Below are positions 21,939 through 30,205 of a DNA stretch of 40,160 nucleotides, one piece after another. The stretch lies in assembly GCA_018335035.1 (NCBI GenBank), contig JAGXKT010000004.1, positions 100,733 to 140,892 of the forward strand, in the 5' to 3' direction. The notes beneath the pieces are model-generated. The model searched no databases. It worked only from the letters and a program-made list of their open reading frames with translations, and was not told the DNA's origin. Position 1 is the stretch's first letter. Every line of letters begins with the position of its first letter. The position numbers and the translations under genes were made by a program. Source of the stretch: Phycisphaerae bacterium. GTDB taxonomy: Bacteria; Planctomycetota; Phycisphaerae; SM23-33.

Positions 21939-24908
21939 ATGAGACGTAGGCCTTCCCTGCCCAACGAAGCCCCCCAGCCGTCCGGTCGCACACACTGCCC
22001 GCGGGCGCGGTACAGTGGGGGCGTCTTGCTGGCGGTGCTGGCTGCGGTGACCGGTTGTGATCCGGGTGCAGGCGGGCTGTTGGGCAATTCCTTCGGCCGT
22101 CGTGGCGAGTTGCCTGCCTGGGCCGTCGGTGAGATGGTCGCCCTGACGGACCGCACGCGACCGAGAACATCGCCGGTGTTCGACGCCGAGCGTCGCGCCG
22201 TGTCGCTGCGCGCGGCGGGGAATGAGACCGTCAGCTTCCAGGTCGTGGTCGATGCCGGCGAGCATGCCGTCGAGGGGGTGGAGGTCGCCACGAGCGGGCT
22301 GGTCGGCCCGGACGGCGCGCGCATCAAAGCGGATCATGTCTCCGTGTTTCGCGCGATCGGCGTGGAGGTGCAGCATTATCCGGCGTGGTATCTGCGCCTG
22401 GCCTCCGGCGACATCGCGCCGGCAACGCACTACGACGCGCTGGTTCCGCTGACGGGCGACGAGGCGTTCAGCGTTCCGCCCGGCAAGCGCGCGGTGCTGT
22501 GGGTGGACGTATCGGTCCCGCGGTCGGCCCGTCCGGGCGCGTATGCAGGCGTGCTGACGCTGAAGAGCCGGACGCACGAGACCTGGCCGGTGCGGATCGA
22601 GTTGGCGGTCTGGGATTTCGTCCTGCCCGACGCCCGACCGCTCGCAGCCGTGGGGGGCTTCGCGCATCCGGAGCTGTTTGCTCCGTTCCTTCAGCGCGAC
22701 GGTGTGCCGTTCGCCCCGGCCCGGCTGGACCGCAGCCGACCGCTGGTTCGCCGCGGGCTGGTGCTGATGCGCCAGTTGATGACGCTCGCTCATCGTCACC
22801 GCCTGGACCTGTTCGACAAGCGGATTCGTCCCACGCTGCGACGAGACGCGCTCGGGCAGGTGCATCTCGACTGGGATGATTACGACGCGATCGTCGGGCC
22901 GTACCTCGACGGAACCGCCTTCGCCGACCGCGTCGGCGTGCCCTGCTGGCCGCTGCCGATCAGCACCGACTGGCCGGAGCCGGACGCCTATGGCGGCGAG
23001 GCGTCGTCCGACTATGCCGAGTTGCTTGCCGCCGTTGCGGCCGCCTGCCGGCGGCACTTCGCTGCCGATCCGGACCGGGCGGAGAAGCTGTTCTGCTGGC
23101 CCGTTCGCGGCCGCATCGAGCACGGCGGCTACGCCCGGCACGTCGCCGTGGCTCGCGCGGTGCGTTCGGCTGCTCCGGAGGTGCCGATCCTGTCGCGATT
23201 GCCGGTCACGCCGCCGGCGCCGAGCCGATGGCGACCGCCGGAGGGTTTCGCGGAGTTCGTGGACCTCGCTGCGCCACCGGCTCATTGGCTGGACCCGACG
23301 GCGGCCCGACAGGCCGACGATGGCGACGCGCTGGCAGGCATGTGGCTTTCGCCCGGTCGCCCGCCGTATCTTCCCTCGCTGGGCGTTTTGGCCGGTCCCG
23401 CCGACGTTCGCGCTGTGCCGTGGTTTGCCATGAAGTATCACTGCAGAGGGTTGTTCCTGCCCAGCGTACTCAACTGGGACGACGATCTGCCGGCGGCGGG
23501 GACGTTCGCGCGAACGCGCCTGTTTTATCCCGGCACGATCGTCGGACGCGAGATGGTCCTGCCCTCCGTGCGGCTCAAGCGGCTTCGCCGCGGTCTGCAG
23601 GACCTGGCGTACCTGCGGCTGCTGACGCATCACGAGCGGGGCGAGGTTGCCCGTACGGTCCTCGATGCGATGGTGCGCTACGCCGCTCAGGATGCCACGG
23701 GCGATAACTACCTCGATCCGCGTCTGGCCGGGTGGGTGACCGATGTCGATGCCTGGTGCCAGGCGCGCCGTCTCCTGGCGATGGAAATCCTCGACGCGAT
23801 GCATCACAGCGACCGCAGCCGTGAGAAGCTGCTGGCCCAGCGGATCGCCTGGCGGACGTTCGACACGGCCACGCGCGAGGTACGCGTCGAGCGGATTCGC
23901 TCCCGGGTCGGTCCGGCTGCCGGCGACGACGGCGAGTCGAACACGGATTTGCTGGAGATGACGCTTTGCGTGGAGCTGTATAACGAGTACTCGAGGAACC
24001 TGACGGCGCAGCTTACGGCGAAGGCGTGGCCTGAGGGGTGGGAGGCGGTCACCGCGTCGGCCGAGGTGCGCCCTTTGCCGTCCGGCGCGCATCGGATGGT
24101 TACGCTGAGGGCGCGCGGCACACACGTGCCCGGCACGAACGACGGCAAGCTGAAGATTCCGCTGGCTCTCGTCACGGACCGCCGGCGCGAGCTGACCGCG
24201 TCGGTGGCGTTTCTCGTCGCAGGGCGGGTTGAGACGGCGCCGACGATCGACGGCAAGCTGGACGACTGGCCGCTGCGGGTGGCGAATGCGGCGGGGGGCT
24301 TTCGTCTGCTCGGGCGCCGCGGCGAGCGGGGAGACGGGCTGGCCGAGCGGCAGACGCTGGCGTTCGTGCTGCATGATCGCCACAACGTCTACATTGGCTT
24401 TCGCTGTGAGGAGCCGACACCCGATGCGCTCGTCGCGCGTCGGGACAACCAGATCGTCTATGAGCAGCTCATGGCGACGGGGGAGGACCTCGTCGAGGTG
24501 ATTCTCGATCCCGGCGGGAATGCGGATTCGGTCGAAGACCTGCTTCACCTCGTTGTCAAGGCCAACGGCATCGTGCGCTGCGAGCGCGGCGTCGCCAGCC
24601 GCCCGCCCCTGGGGCGCGTCGAGCCCTGGGCCGCAGGAGTCTCGGCCGCCGTTCATACCGGCGAGGACTTCTGGATGGTGGAGATGGCCATCCCGCGAGC
24701 GGCCTTTGGCGACGAGGCCGACGCGCCGTTCTGGGGCGTCAACTTCACCCGCTTCGCTACGCCCGGGGCCGAGGCATCGAGCTGGTCCGGCGCGACGCGG
24801 TACTTCTACGATCCGCGAAGTCTCGGTACGATGTGGTTTCCTCCGTCGGCGTACGGCGTCGACGGAAAGCATGCCGCACCGGGCGGAACCCCATTGTCCG
24901 GTCAATGA
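21939..24908 (+). CDS. DUF4091 (GH123-like) lipoprotein with C-terminal CBM9-like domain
   Basis: A protein of 989 residues with a long basic n-region and a lipobox, LLAVLAAVTGC (Cys about 40), so it is probably an outer-membrane or surface lipoprotein. Residues about 60-220 form a beta domain (ETVSFQVVVDAGEHAVEG). Residues about 240-640 match the DUF4091/GH123 type of glycosidase-like barrel (WPLPISTDWPEPDAYGG, YHCRGLFLPSVLNWDDD, LKRLRRGLQDLAYLRLL). The C-terminal 200 residues resemble family 9 carbohydrate-binding/DOMON-like modules (APTIDGKLDDWPLR, GEDFWMVEMAIPRAAFG). A role in polysaccharide breakdown or binding is likely; the sugar is unknown. ATG at 21930 is an alternative start. A membrane-anchored protein of unknown function follows 19 bases later. 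Confidence 0.8.
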   Translation: MRRRPSLPNEAPQPSGRTHCPRARYSGGVLLAVLAAVTGCDPGAGGLLGNSFGRRGELPAWAVGEMVALTDRTRPRTSPVFDAERRAVSLRAAGNETVSFQVVVDAGEHAVEGVEVATSGLVGPDGARIKADHVSVFRAIGVEVQHYPAWYLRLASGDIAPATHYDALVPLTGDEAFSVPPGKRAVLWVDVSVPRSARPGAYAGVLTLKSRTHETWPVRIELAVWDFVLPDARPLAAVGGFAHPELFAPFLQRDGVPFAPARLDRSRPLVRRGLVLMRQLMTLAHRHRLDLFDKRIRPTLRRDALGQVHLDWDDYDAIVGPYLDGTAFADRVGVPCWPLPISTDWPEPDAYGGEASSDYAELLAAVAAACRRHFAADPDRAEKLFCWPVRGRIEHGGYARHVAVARAVRSAAPEVPILSRLPVTPPAPSRWRPPEGFAEFVDLAAPPAHWLDPTAARQADDGDALAGMWLSPGRPPYLPSLGVLAGPADVRAVPWFAMKYHCRGLFLPSVLNWDDDLPAAGTFARTRLFYPGTIVGREMVLPSVRLKRLRRGLQDLAYLRLLTHHERGEVARTVLDAMVRYAAQDATGDNYLDPRLAGWVTDVDAWCQARRLLAMEILDAMHHSDRSREKLLAQRIAWRTFDTATREVRVERIRSRVGPAAGDDGESNTDLLEMTLCVELYNEYSRNLTAQLTAKAWPEGWEAVTASAEVRPLPSGAHRMVTLRARGTHVPGTNDGKLKIPLALVTDRRRELTASVAFLVAGRVETAPTIDGKLDDWPLRVANAAGGFRLLGRRGERGDGLAERQTLAFVLHDRHNVYIGFRCEEPTPDALVARRDNQIVYEQLMATGEDLVEVILDPGGNADSVEDLLHLVVKANGIVRCERGVASRPPLGRVEPWAAGVSAAVHTGEDFWMVEMAIPRAAFGDEADAPFWGVNFTRFATPGAEASSWSGATRYFYDPRSLGTMWFPPSAYGVDGKHAAPGGTPLSGQ

Positions 24909-24927
24909 CGCAGAGAGGAGTTCGGAA

Positions 24928-25986
24928 ATGGCCAACAAACTCGGCTGGATCGTGGCCGGCATACTCGTGCTCGGCCTTATCGTGTTCGTTGTCATCAAGC
25001 TGGCGATTCCCCAGCCGACGCCCCCGGACCGCACGGCGCGCAAGCCGGAGTTGCTTGAGATGGTTGAGCTGGACTGGCCCGGTGCTGCCGCCGGGCGGAA
25101 GCCGGACGGCTCCGGCGACGCCGCCGACGATTACATGCAGGCCTCTGCCGCGGCACGCAGTCATCAGGCCACCATCGAGGCGGCGTGGGCGCGCGTCTTT
25201 GACGCGGGCAATGCCGAGTTGCCCGCCGAGACGCTCGCCGTACTGGAAGAGGTGCACGGGCACGTGGCGGCCGGGGCGAAGAAAGCCGCGTGCCGGTACG
25301 CCGCTCGCCATGCGGGGGCGGTGCGGGTTTCTCCGGAGTTCGCTCCCGCGTCCGATCTCAAGCGGATATTCGACGCGCTGATGTTGGTGTACGTGCACTA
25401 CCGGGAGGGCGTGGGCGACATCGACACGTCGGAGCGGATCGCGCGTGATACATTTGCTTTCGGATGGCATCTGGTGCAGGAGCGGGGGCACATCAACGTC
25501 GTGCTCGCGGGCATCCAGACACAGATGTTGGCGCTGGGACACTTCACGAATCTCTATGGAAAGACCGGCGAACGCAGTGACGACGAGCCGGCGCCCAAGG
25601 CGTCGCCCCTGGCCGCCAAGGCGACGAAGGAATACACCGCACAGCTGGACGAGTTGCTGATGCAGTACAACGACAAGATGCAGATCATCTACGACCGCCA
25701 GCCGCATCCCGGCGACGTGTTCAACATCGTCGAGAACGATGCGGACGGCGCCTGGCGCGTCCAGGCGCTGTTGACCTGCGGCGTGCTGCTGCATACGGGC
25801 GGGCGACGCGGCGACACCCGCTACGCCCGCAAACTCATCGAGCGGCACCTGGGGGCACAGGACGCCCTCCTGGCTGCTGCCGCCAAGGCCGCCAATGCGT
25901 GCACAAAGCAGCAGGTAGAGAATTACGTCGTGCCGAGAACGCAGGCGTTAATCACGTGGCCTCCCGGTGTCCAACGGAGCCCCTGA
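24928..25986 (+). CDS. Membrane-anchored protein of unknown function
   Basis: A 352-residue protein with one N-terminal membrane segment (residues about 6-28, GWIVAGILVLGLIVFVVIKLA), then a soluble, mostly helical domain outside the cytoplasm. Notable stretches are DDYMQASAAARSH, the helix around RIFDALMLVYVHYREG, and RVQALLTCGVLLHTGGRRGDTRYARK near the C-terminus. I do not recognise a domain. The ATG at 24928 follows GAGAGGAG. It lies 19 bases after the DUF4091 lipoprotein gene and 24 bases before pabB, so it is part of the plus-strand run. Similar proteins of unknown role are frequent in Planctomycetota (general knowledge, not tested here). Confidence 0.65.
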   Translation: MANKLGWIVAGILVLGLIVFVVIKLAIPQPTPPDRTARKPELLEMVELDWPGAAAGRKPDGSGDAADDYMQASAAARSHQATIEAAWARVFDAGNAELPAETLAVLEEVHGHVAAGAKKAACRYAARHAGAVRVSPEFAPASDLKRIFDALMLVYVHYREGVGDIDTSERIARDTFAFGWHLVQERGHINVVLAGIQTQMLALGHFTNLYGKTGERSDDEPAPKASPLAAKATKEYTAQLDELLMQYNDKMQIIYDRQPHPGDVFNIVENDADGAWRVQALLTCGVLLHTGGRRGDTRYARKLIERHLGAQDALLAAAAKAANACTKQQVENYVVPRTQALITWPPGVQRSP

Positions 25987-26010
25987 GTGTCGGTGCGGGG
26001 AGGTTCATCC

Positions 26011-27450
26011 ATGGCGCGCATCGTGGTCGAGACGCTGGCGACCGACGCGTCGCCGGCGGCGCTGCTGCGGCGGCTGGCGGGCGAACCCGAGCCGGCTGCG
26101 CTGGATTCCAGCGCGCCTGACCTGCGCGACGAGCGCTATTCCGTCCTGGCGGCCGCGCCGATCCGAACCCTGACCTGCCGCGAGGGCGTCTTGACTGATG
26201 GCGACGGCGCCCGACTCGCAGAAGGGGCGGACGCGTTTGCGGCACTCGAACGGGCGTTTGCCTCCGTTCGAGCCGTCCGACCGGCGGGCGCCGGGCCGTA
26301 CCTGCCCGGATGGATCGGCTACGTGGGTTACGAGATGGCCCGATGCATCGAGCGTTTGCCCGGGCGGGCGCGGCGCGACACGGCCTTGCCCGACTTGCGT
26401 CTGGCGCTGTACGACGCGGTGGCGGTTCACGATGCCCGTACGGGCTCGTGGCGCCTGATTCGCTTGGTGTTCGACACGCCGCCGAGGGGCGCGGGACGCG
26501 GCGAGCGCATCCTGCGGCGCCTGGCCGCGACGACGCCGGACGAGGCGACCGGCTCGCCCGACGTGGACGCGATTGCGGCCGTTCGTCCTGCCGCTCATGC
26601 CGAAAGCCCCTTTACGGCCGGGGGATATCGCCGCGCCGTGGCGCAGTGCGTCGCCCACATCGCGGCCGGTGACGTGTTCCAGGTGAACCTTTCGCAGCGT
26701 CTGACGGTCGCGGCACCCGTCGCGCCGATCGATCTGTATCTCGCGCTGCGGCGGCGGAATCCGGCGGCGTACGCGGCCTATCTGGCCTTCGAAAGCGACG
26801 AGCGGTCGTGCGCGGTGCTGTCCAGCTCGCCGGAGCTGTTCCTGCGCCTGCGCGGGCGGCGCGTCGTGACGCGCCCGATCAAGGGCACCCGACGGCGGGG
26901 GGGCGACCTCGGCGCCGACGCTCGCGCCGCGGCCGAACTTCGTGCCAGCGAGAAGGATAACGCCGAGCTGGCGATGATCGTGGACCTGCTGCGCAATGAC
27001 CTGGGGCGCATCTGCGAATACGGCTCGATTCGCGTCGTTGAGCCCAACCGTCTGGAGGCACACCCGACGGTCTTTCACCTCGTGGCGACGGTTGCCGGAC
27101 GGCTGCGCGGCGATGTCGGACCGGCCGCCCTGCTGCGGGCGACGTTCCCCGGCGGGTCGATTACCGGCGCGCCGAAGATCCGCGCCATGGAAATCATCGA
27201 TGACCTCGAGCCGACCGCCCGCGGGCCGTACACCGGCTGCATCGGTTACGTCGGCGTCGACGGGACCTGCACGTGGAACATCGCCATTCGCACAATCGTC
27301 TGGCAGGAGGGGCTCGCCCACGTACAGGTCGGCGGCGGCATCGTCGCCGATTCCAACCCCGCCGCCGAGCACCAAGAAACGCTGGACAAGGCCCGCGCGA
27401 TGCTGGAGGCCCTTCATCAGGTTGTGCGCGGTCAGGAGGTGCCGCGATGA
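26011..27450 (+). CDS. pabB: Aminodeoxychorismate synthase component I
   Basis: Chorismate-utilising enzyme that aminates chorismate to 4-amino-4-deoxychorismate for p-aminobenzoate and folate synthesis, using ammonia from a PabA glutaminase. It has 479 residues from the ATG at 26011, which follows GGGGAGG. The motif VTRPIKGTRRRG (K291) is the PabB signature; anthranilate synthase TrpE has Ala in place of that Lys. Other family motifs: AELAMIVDLLRNDLGR (318-333), GGSITGAPKIRAMEII (about 381-396) and CIGYVG. Its stop overlaps the start of the next gene by 4 bases (ATGA). A separate PabA is not in the window. Confidence 0.93.
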   Translation: MARIVVETLATDASPAALLRRLAGEPEPAALDSSAPDLRDERYSVLAAAPIRTLTCREGVLTDGDGARLAEGADAFAALERAFASVRAVRPAGAGPYLPGWIGYVGYEMARCIERLPGRARRDTALPDLRLALYDAVAVHDARTGSWRLIRLVFDTPPRGAGRGERILRRLAATTPDEATGSPDVDAIAAVRPAAHAESPFTAGGYRRAVAQCVAHIAAGDVFQVNLSQRLTVAAPVAPIDLYLALRRRNPAAYAAYLAFESDERSCAVLSSSPELFLRLRGRRVVTRPIKGTRRRGGDLGADARAAAELRASEKDNAELAMIVDLLRNDLGRICEYGSIRVVEPNRLEAHPTVFHLVATVAGRLRGDVGPAALLRATFPGGSITGAPKIRAMEIIDDLEPTARGPYTGCIGYVGVDGTCTWNIAIRTIVWQEGLAHVQVGGGIVADSNPAAEHQETLDKARAMLEALHQVVRGQEVPR

Positions 27451-28064
27451 GGACGTTTCCCGTCATGTGGTATCTGCGCGGGCGGCGAGCCGTTGTTGTC
27501 GGCGCGGGGTCCGTTGCCTGCCGCAAGGCCCGGGCCCTGCGCGAGGCGGAGGCCGACGTGACGGTTGTCACCGGCGGGCCGGCGTGCCCCCTGGACGGGG
27601 TGCAGGTCATCGCCGAGCCGTATCGCACCGACCATCTAACCGGCGCGGCACTCGTGCTGGCGTGCACAGATGACGCGTCCGTCAACGCGCGCGTGGCCGC
27701 CGACGCGCGGGCCGCCGGCACGCCGGTCAACGTTGCCGACATGCCCGAGATGTGCGATTTTCACCTGCCGGCGGTGGCGCGGGATGGCGATGTGGTCGTC
27801 GCGATCGGAACCGGTGCCGCGGCGCCCGCCCTGGCGGGGCACCTGCGCGACGTGCTGCGCGAGGCCCTGCCGGCCGGCGTCGGTGACTTCGCCGAGGCGC
27901 TTTCGACGCTGCGGGCCGAACTGAAGCAACGCGGCGTGGCGCCGAGCGACCGCATGACCGCGTTGCGAGAGCTGGCCGGCGATGACGGACTGGCCGCCTG
28001 GCGCCGCGGCGGGTCGGATGCCCTCCGCGCCCGGCTGGACGAGTTGCTTGCCGGCGGCGCATGA
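27447..28064 (+). CDS. Precorrin-2 dehydrogenase / sirohydrochlorin ferrochelatase-type protein
   Basis: A 205-residue NAD-binding protein of the siroheme synthase N-terminal (CysG-N/Met8/SirC) family. It oxidises precorrin-2 to sirohydrochlorin and in some members inserts iron. The Rossmann motif is VVVGAGSVACRKARAL (residues 16-31). ALVLACTDDASVNARVA and VNVADMPEMCDFHLPAV follow, matching the family's CDFxxPA signature, and then GTGAAAPALAGHLRD. It lacks the methyltransferase half found in full CysG. Start overlaps the pabB stop, so coupling is likely. HemA follows 121 bases downstream, consistent with a tetrapyrrole cluster. Confidence 0.9.
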   Translation: MRTFPVMWYLRGRRAVVVGAGSVACRKARALREAEADVTVVTGGPACPLDGVQVIAEPYRTDHLTGAALVLACTDDASVNARVAADARAAGTPVNVADMPEMCDFHLPAVARDGDVVVAIGTGAAAPALAGHLRDVLREALPAGVGDFAEALSTLRAELKQRGVAPSDRMTALRELAGDDGLAAWRRGGSDALRARLDELLAGGA

Positions 28065-28185
28065 GGTGCCTGCACCGTCGCGTAACGGTCGAGCGGCGGG
28101 AGTGTTCGTTGTGTAGCGTGTTTTGTGGGCGTTTTCTACGTCCGCCGTGTTCTTGTGGCCGTCGGCCGTGGCTTCGGAGTATGTG

Positions 28186-29463
28186 ATGCGAATACTGTGT
28201 GTCGGCATCAGTCATCAGACCGCGCCTGTGGCCGTGCGCGAACGGTGCGCGCTCGATGAGCCGGCATCCACGGCGGCGCTGGGGCGGCTGGCCGGTGACT
28301 GGCCCGAGGCCGAGTGGCTTGTGCTCTCCACCTGCAACCGCACGGAGCTGTATGTCGCACGCCCGGCACACGGCGAGCCCCGTGTCGCCGCGCTGCGGAA
28401 TTGGCTGACGCAAGCCGGTGAGCTGTCGGCTGACGAGGCCGACGCGCATCTCTGCACTCTCACCGACGGCGAGGCGATCGGGCATCTGTTCGCGGTCGCG
28501 GCCGGGCTGGACTCGCTCGTGCCCGGCGAGGGGCAGATCGTCGCCCAGCTCAAGCGCGCCTACGCCCGCGCCCGCCGCGCGGGAACGGCGCGCGAGGTCC
28601 TGCACGAAGTGGTCCAGGCGGCGTTGCACGTCGCCAAGCGCGTCCGGAGCGAGACGCCCGTCGCCGAGGGGAAGGTCTCCGTCGCATCGGTGGCGGTGGA
28701 CCAGGCGGCCGAGGCGCTGGGGTCGCTAGGCGGCGCATGCGCCCTGAGCATCGGGGCCGGCAAGATGACCACGCTGATGCTGCAACGCCTCCGCGACGCC
28801 GGTGTGGGGCGGATTCTGCTGGCCAACCGCTCGGGCGACAAGGCCGCCGACCTGGCTGACGGTTGCGGCGGCGAGCCGGTCGCCTGGGCGGACCTGTCCG
28901 ACGCGCTGGTGCGGGTGGACGTGGTGCTGACCTCCACCGCGGCGGAGGGGTATGTGCTCACGCGCGAGCAGATCGCGGCCGCCATGGACGCCCGCGGCGG
29001 GCGGGCGCTGGTCGTGGTGGACGTCGCCGTGCCACGCGACGTGGACCCGGGTGCGGGCACGATCGACGGCGTGCGCCTCTACGACATTGACGCCCTGGAG
29101 CGGCTGGCGAATCGGTCCCTGGCGGCACGGCGCGAGACGGTATCCGCGGCGCGGCGGCTGATCGACGAGCACGTGACGCAGGTCAGCCGGTCGCTGGCGG
29201 CGCGGCAGGTGGCGCCGACCATCCGGGACCTTCAGGCCTACATGCGCCGCATTGCCGACGAGGAGTTGACCGCGGCCCGCGGCAAGCTCGCCAGCCACGA
29301 CGACGCCGACGCCGACGAACGCATCCTGCGGCTCGCGCTGCATCGGACGGTGCGGCGGATCTGTCATCCCGCGGCCGAGCGCTTGCGCGACGCGGCCGGC
29401 AGCCAGTCCGCCGCCGTTCGCGCCGCGGCGCTGCGGAAGCTCTTCCGGCTCGACGACGAGTAG
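28186..29463 (+). CDS. hemA: Glutamyl-tRNA reductase
   Basis: Reduces glutamyl-tRNA with NADPH to glutamate-1-semialdehyde, the first step of C5 tetrapyrrole synthesis. It has 425 residues from the ATG at 28186, which begins the conserved MRILCVGISHQTAPV. The catalytic Cys is C50 in LSTCNRTELY; GEGQI (114-118) and VASVAVDQAAEAL follow; the NADPH domain contains LSIGAGKMTTLML and LLANRS. The C-terminal dimerisation helices end in KLFRLDDE. An upstream in-frame start at 28123 would add 21 residues not needed by the family. It converges with the pseudopilin-like gene (31 bases between stops). Confidence 0.95.
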   Translation: MRILCVGISHQTAPVAVRERCALDEPASTAALGRLAGDWPEAEWLVLSTCNRTELYVARPAHGEPRVAALRNWLTQAGELSADEADAHLCTLTDGEAIGHLFAVAAGLDSLVPGEGQIVAQLKRAYARARRAGTAREVLHEVVQAALHVAKRVRSETPVAEGKVSVASVAVDQAAEALGSLGGACALSIGAGKMTTLMLQRLRDAGVGRILLANRSGDKAADLADGCGGEPVAWADLSDALVRVDVVLTSTAAEGYVLTREQIAAAMDARGGRALVVVDVAVPRDVDPGAGTIDGVRLYDIDALERLANRSLAARRETVSAARRLIDEHVTQVSRSLAARQVAPTIRDLQAYMRRIADEELTAARGKLASHDDADADERILRLALHRTVRRICHPAAERLRDAAGSQSAAVRAAALRKLFRLDDE

Positions 29464-29494
29464 CCGGCCGGAAACGCATGCCGCCTAAGAGGCA

Positions 29495-30085
29495 TCACAG
29501 ATCGCTGTGCTCGGCGTCGCCGGCGTGCAGCACGCCGGTGTTCGTATCGAAGTACCAGCCGGTGGTGCGGTCGGGCGGCACCGGTCCGCTGCCGATCGTG
29601 ACCTGTGCCCCGGCCGGACCGTCCACGAAGGGGTTGGTTGGGAACGACCTCAGGTACGGCCCGTAATAGACTTCACCGTCGTCGGGGTCCGTCGTGCCGG
29701 CGGCGTTGGTCATGCCGGTCAGGTCGGCGACGAAGTCGGCCGGGTCCACGTCTTCAACCGTCTCGCCGGCACCCTGTCCGGGGTAGCGGTCGTTGTGCTG
29801 CACCCTGTAAAGCTCGATTTGGCTGCGGAGCGTCTGCAAGTCGGACATGAGGCATGCTTCCTCGGCTTCCGCCGACACCTCGGTCAGTTCCGCCTCTGCA
29901 CTTTTCAACATGGTCTCAAGACGCTGCATTGCTTTGGTGGCGGCTCTAAAGTACTCGACCTCCTCGGGCGACAGCGCCGTGTTCCCGGCTTCGCAGGCGG
30001 GGTGCCAGACGGCGAAGGCGGCGATGACGACCGCGGCGCCCACCGCGACGCCGAGGATCAAGCAGACAACCGGTGCGTATTTCAT
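29495..30085 (-). CDS. GspG-like pseudopilin-domain protein with non-canonical N-terminus
   Basis: A 196-residue protein with one N-terminal membrane segment (about 4-26, APVVCLILGVAVGAAVVIAAF), then a charged helical stretch (about 38-75, Glu/Ala-rich, probable coiled coil). The C-terminal part resembles the type II secretion pseudopilin GspG globular domain: DLQTLRSQIELYRVQHNDRYPG, then YLRSFPTNPFV and GWYFDTNTGVLHAG. It lacks the usual prepilin peptidase motif (G-F-T-L-x-E) at the N-terminus, so it is probably not processed and assembled as an ordinary pilin. The start MKYAPVV at 30083-30085 is followed directly by the membrane segment; the longer upstream reading is low in complexity. It is divergent from the CsgG-like lipoprotein gene. 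Confidence 0.72.
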   Translation of the reverse strand: MKYAPVVCLILGVAVGAAVVIAAFAVWHPACEAGNTALSPEEVEYFRAATKAMQRLETMLKSAEAELTEVSAEAEEACLMSDLQTLRSQIELYRVQHNDRYPGQGAGETVEDVDPADFVADLTGMTNAAGTTDPDDGEVYYGPYLRSFPTNPFVDGPAGAQVTIGSGPVPPDRTTGWYFDTNTGVLHAGDAEHSDL

Positions 30086-30205
30086 GGCGGCTCTCCCGGG
30101 GTTGTTCGGCTTCCCTCGGCCTGTATCGGGCGATGGGTGGTTTTTGCCTAAGCCGTGTCCCCGACCCGCGCCGATACGAAAAACGCCGCCTTGAGGAGTC
30201 ATCCG

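Noticed and set aside
21075-25043. A 1322-codon open reading frame on the minus strand across the DUF4091 lipoprotein gene
   Set aside because: GC-rich codon usage opens the opposite frame. The translation is Arg/His/Gln-rich without domains, whereas the plus strand encodes recognisable domains and a lipobox.
30138-30148. GGTTTTTGCC shared with the region at 32219
   Set aside because: Two short occurrences only, with different surroundings; not enough to call a regulatory motif.
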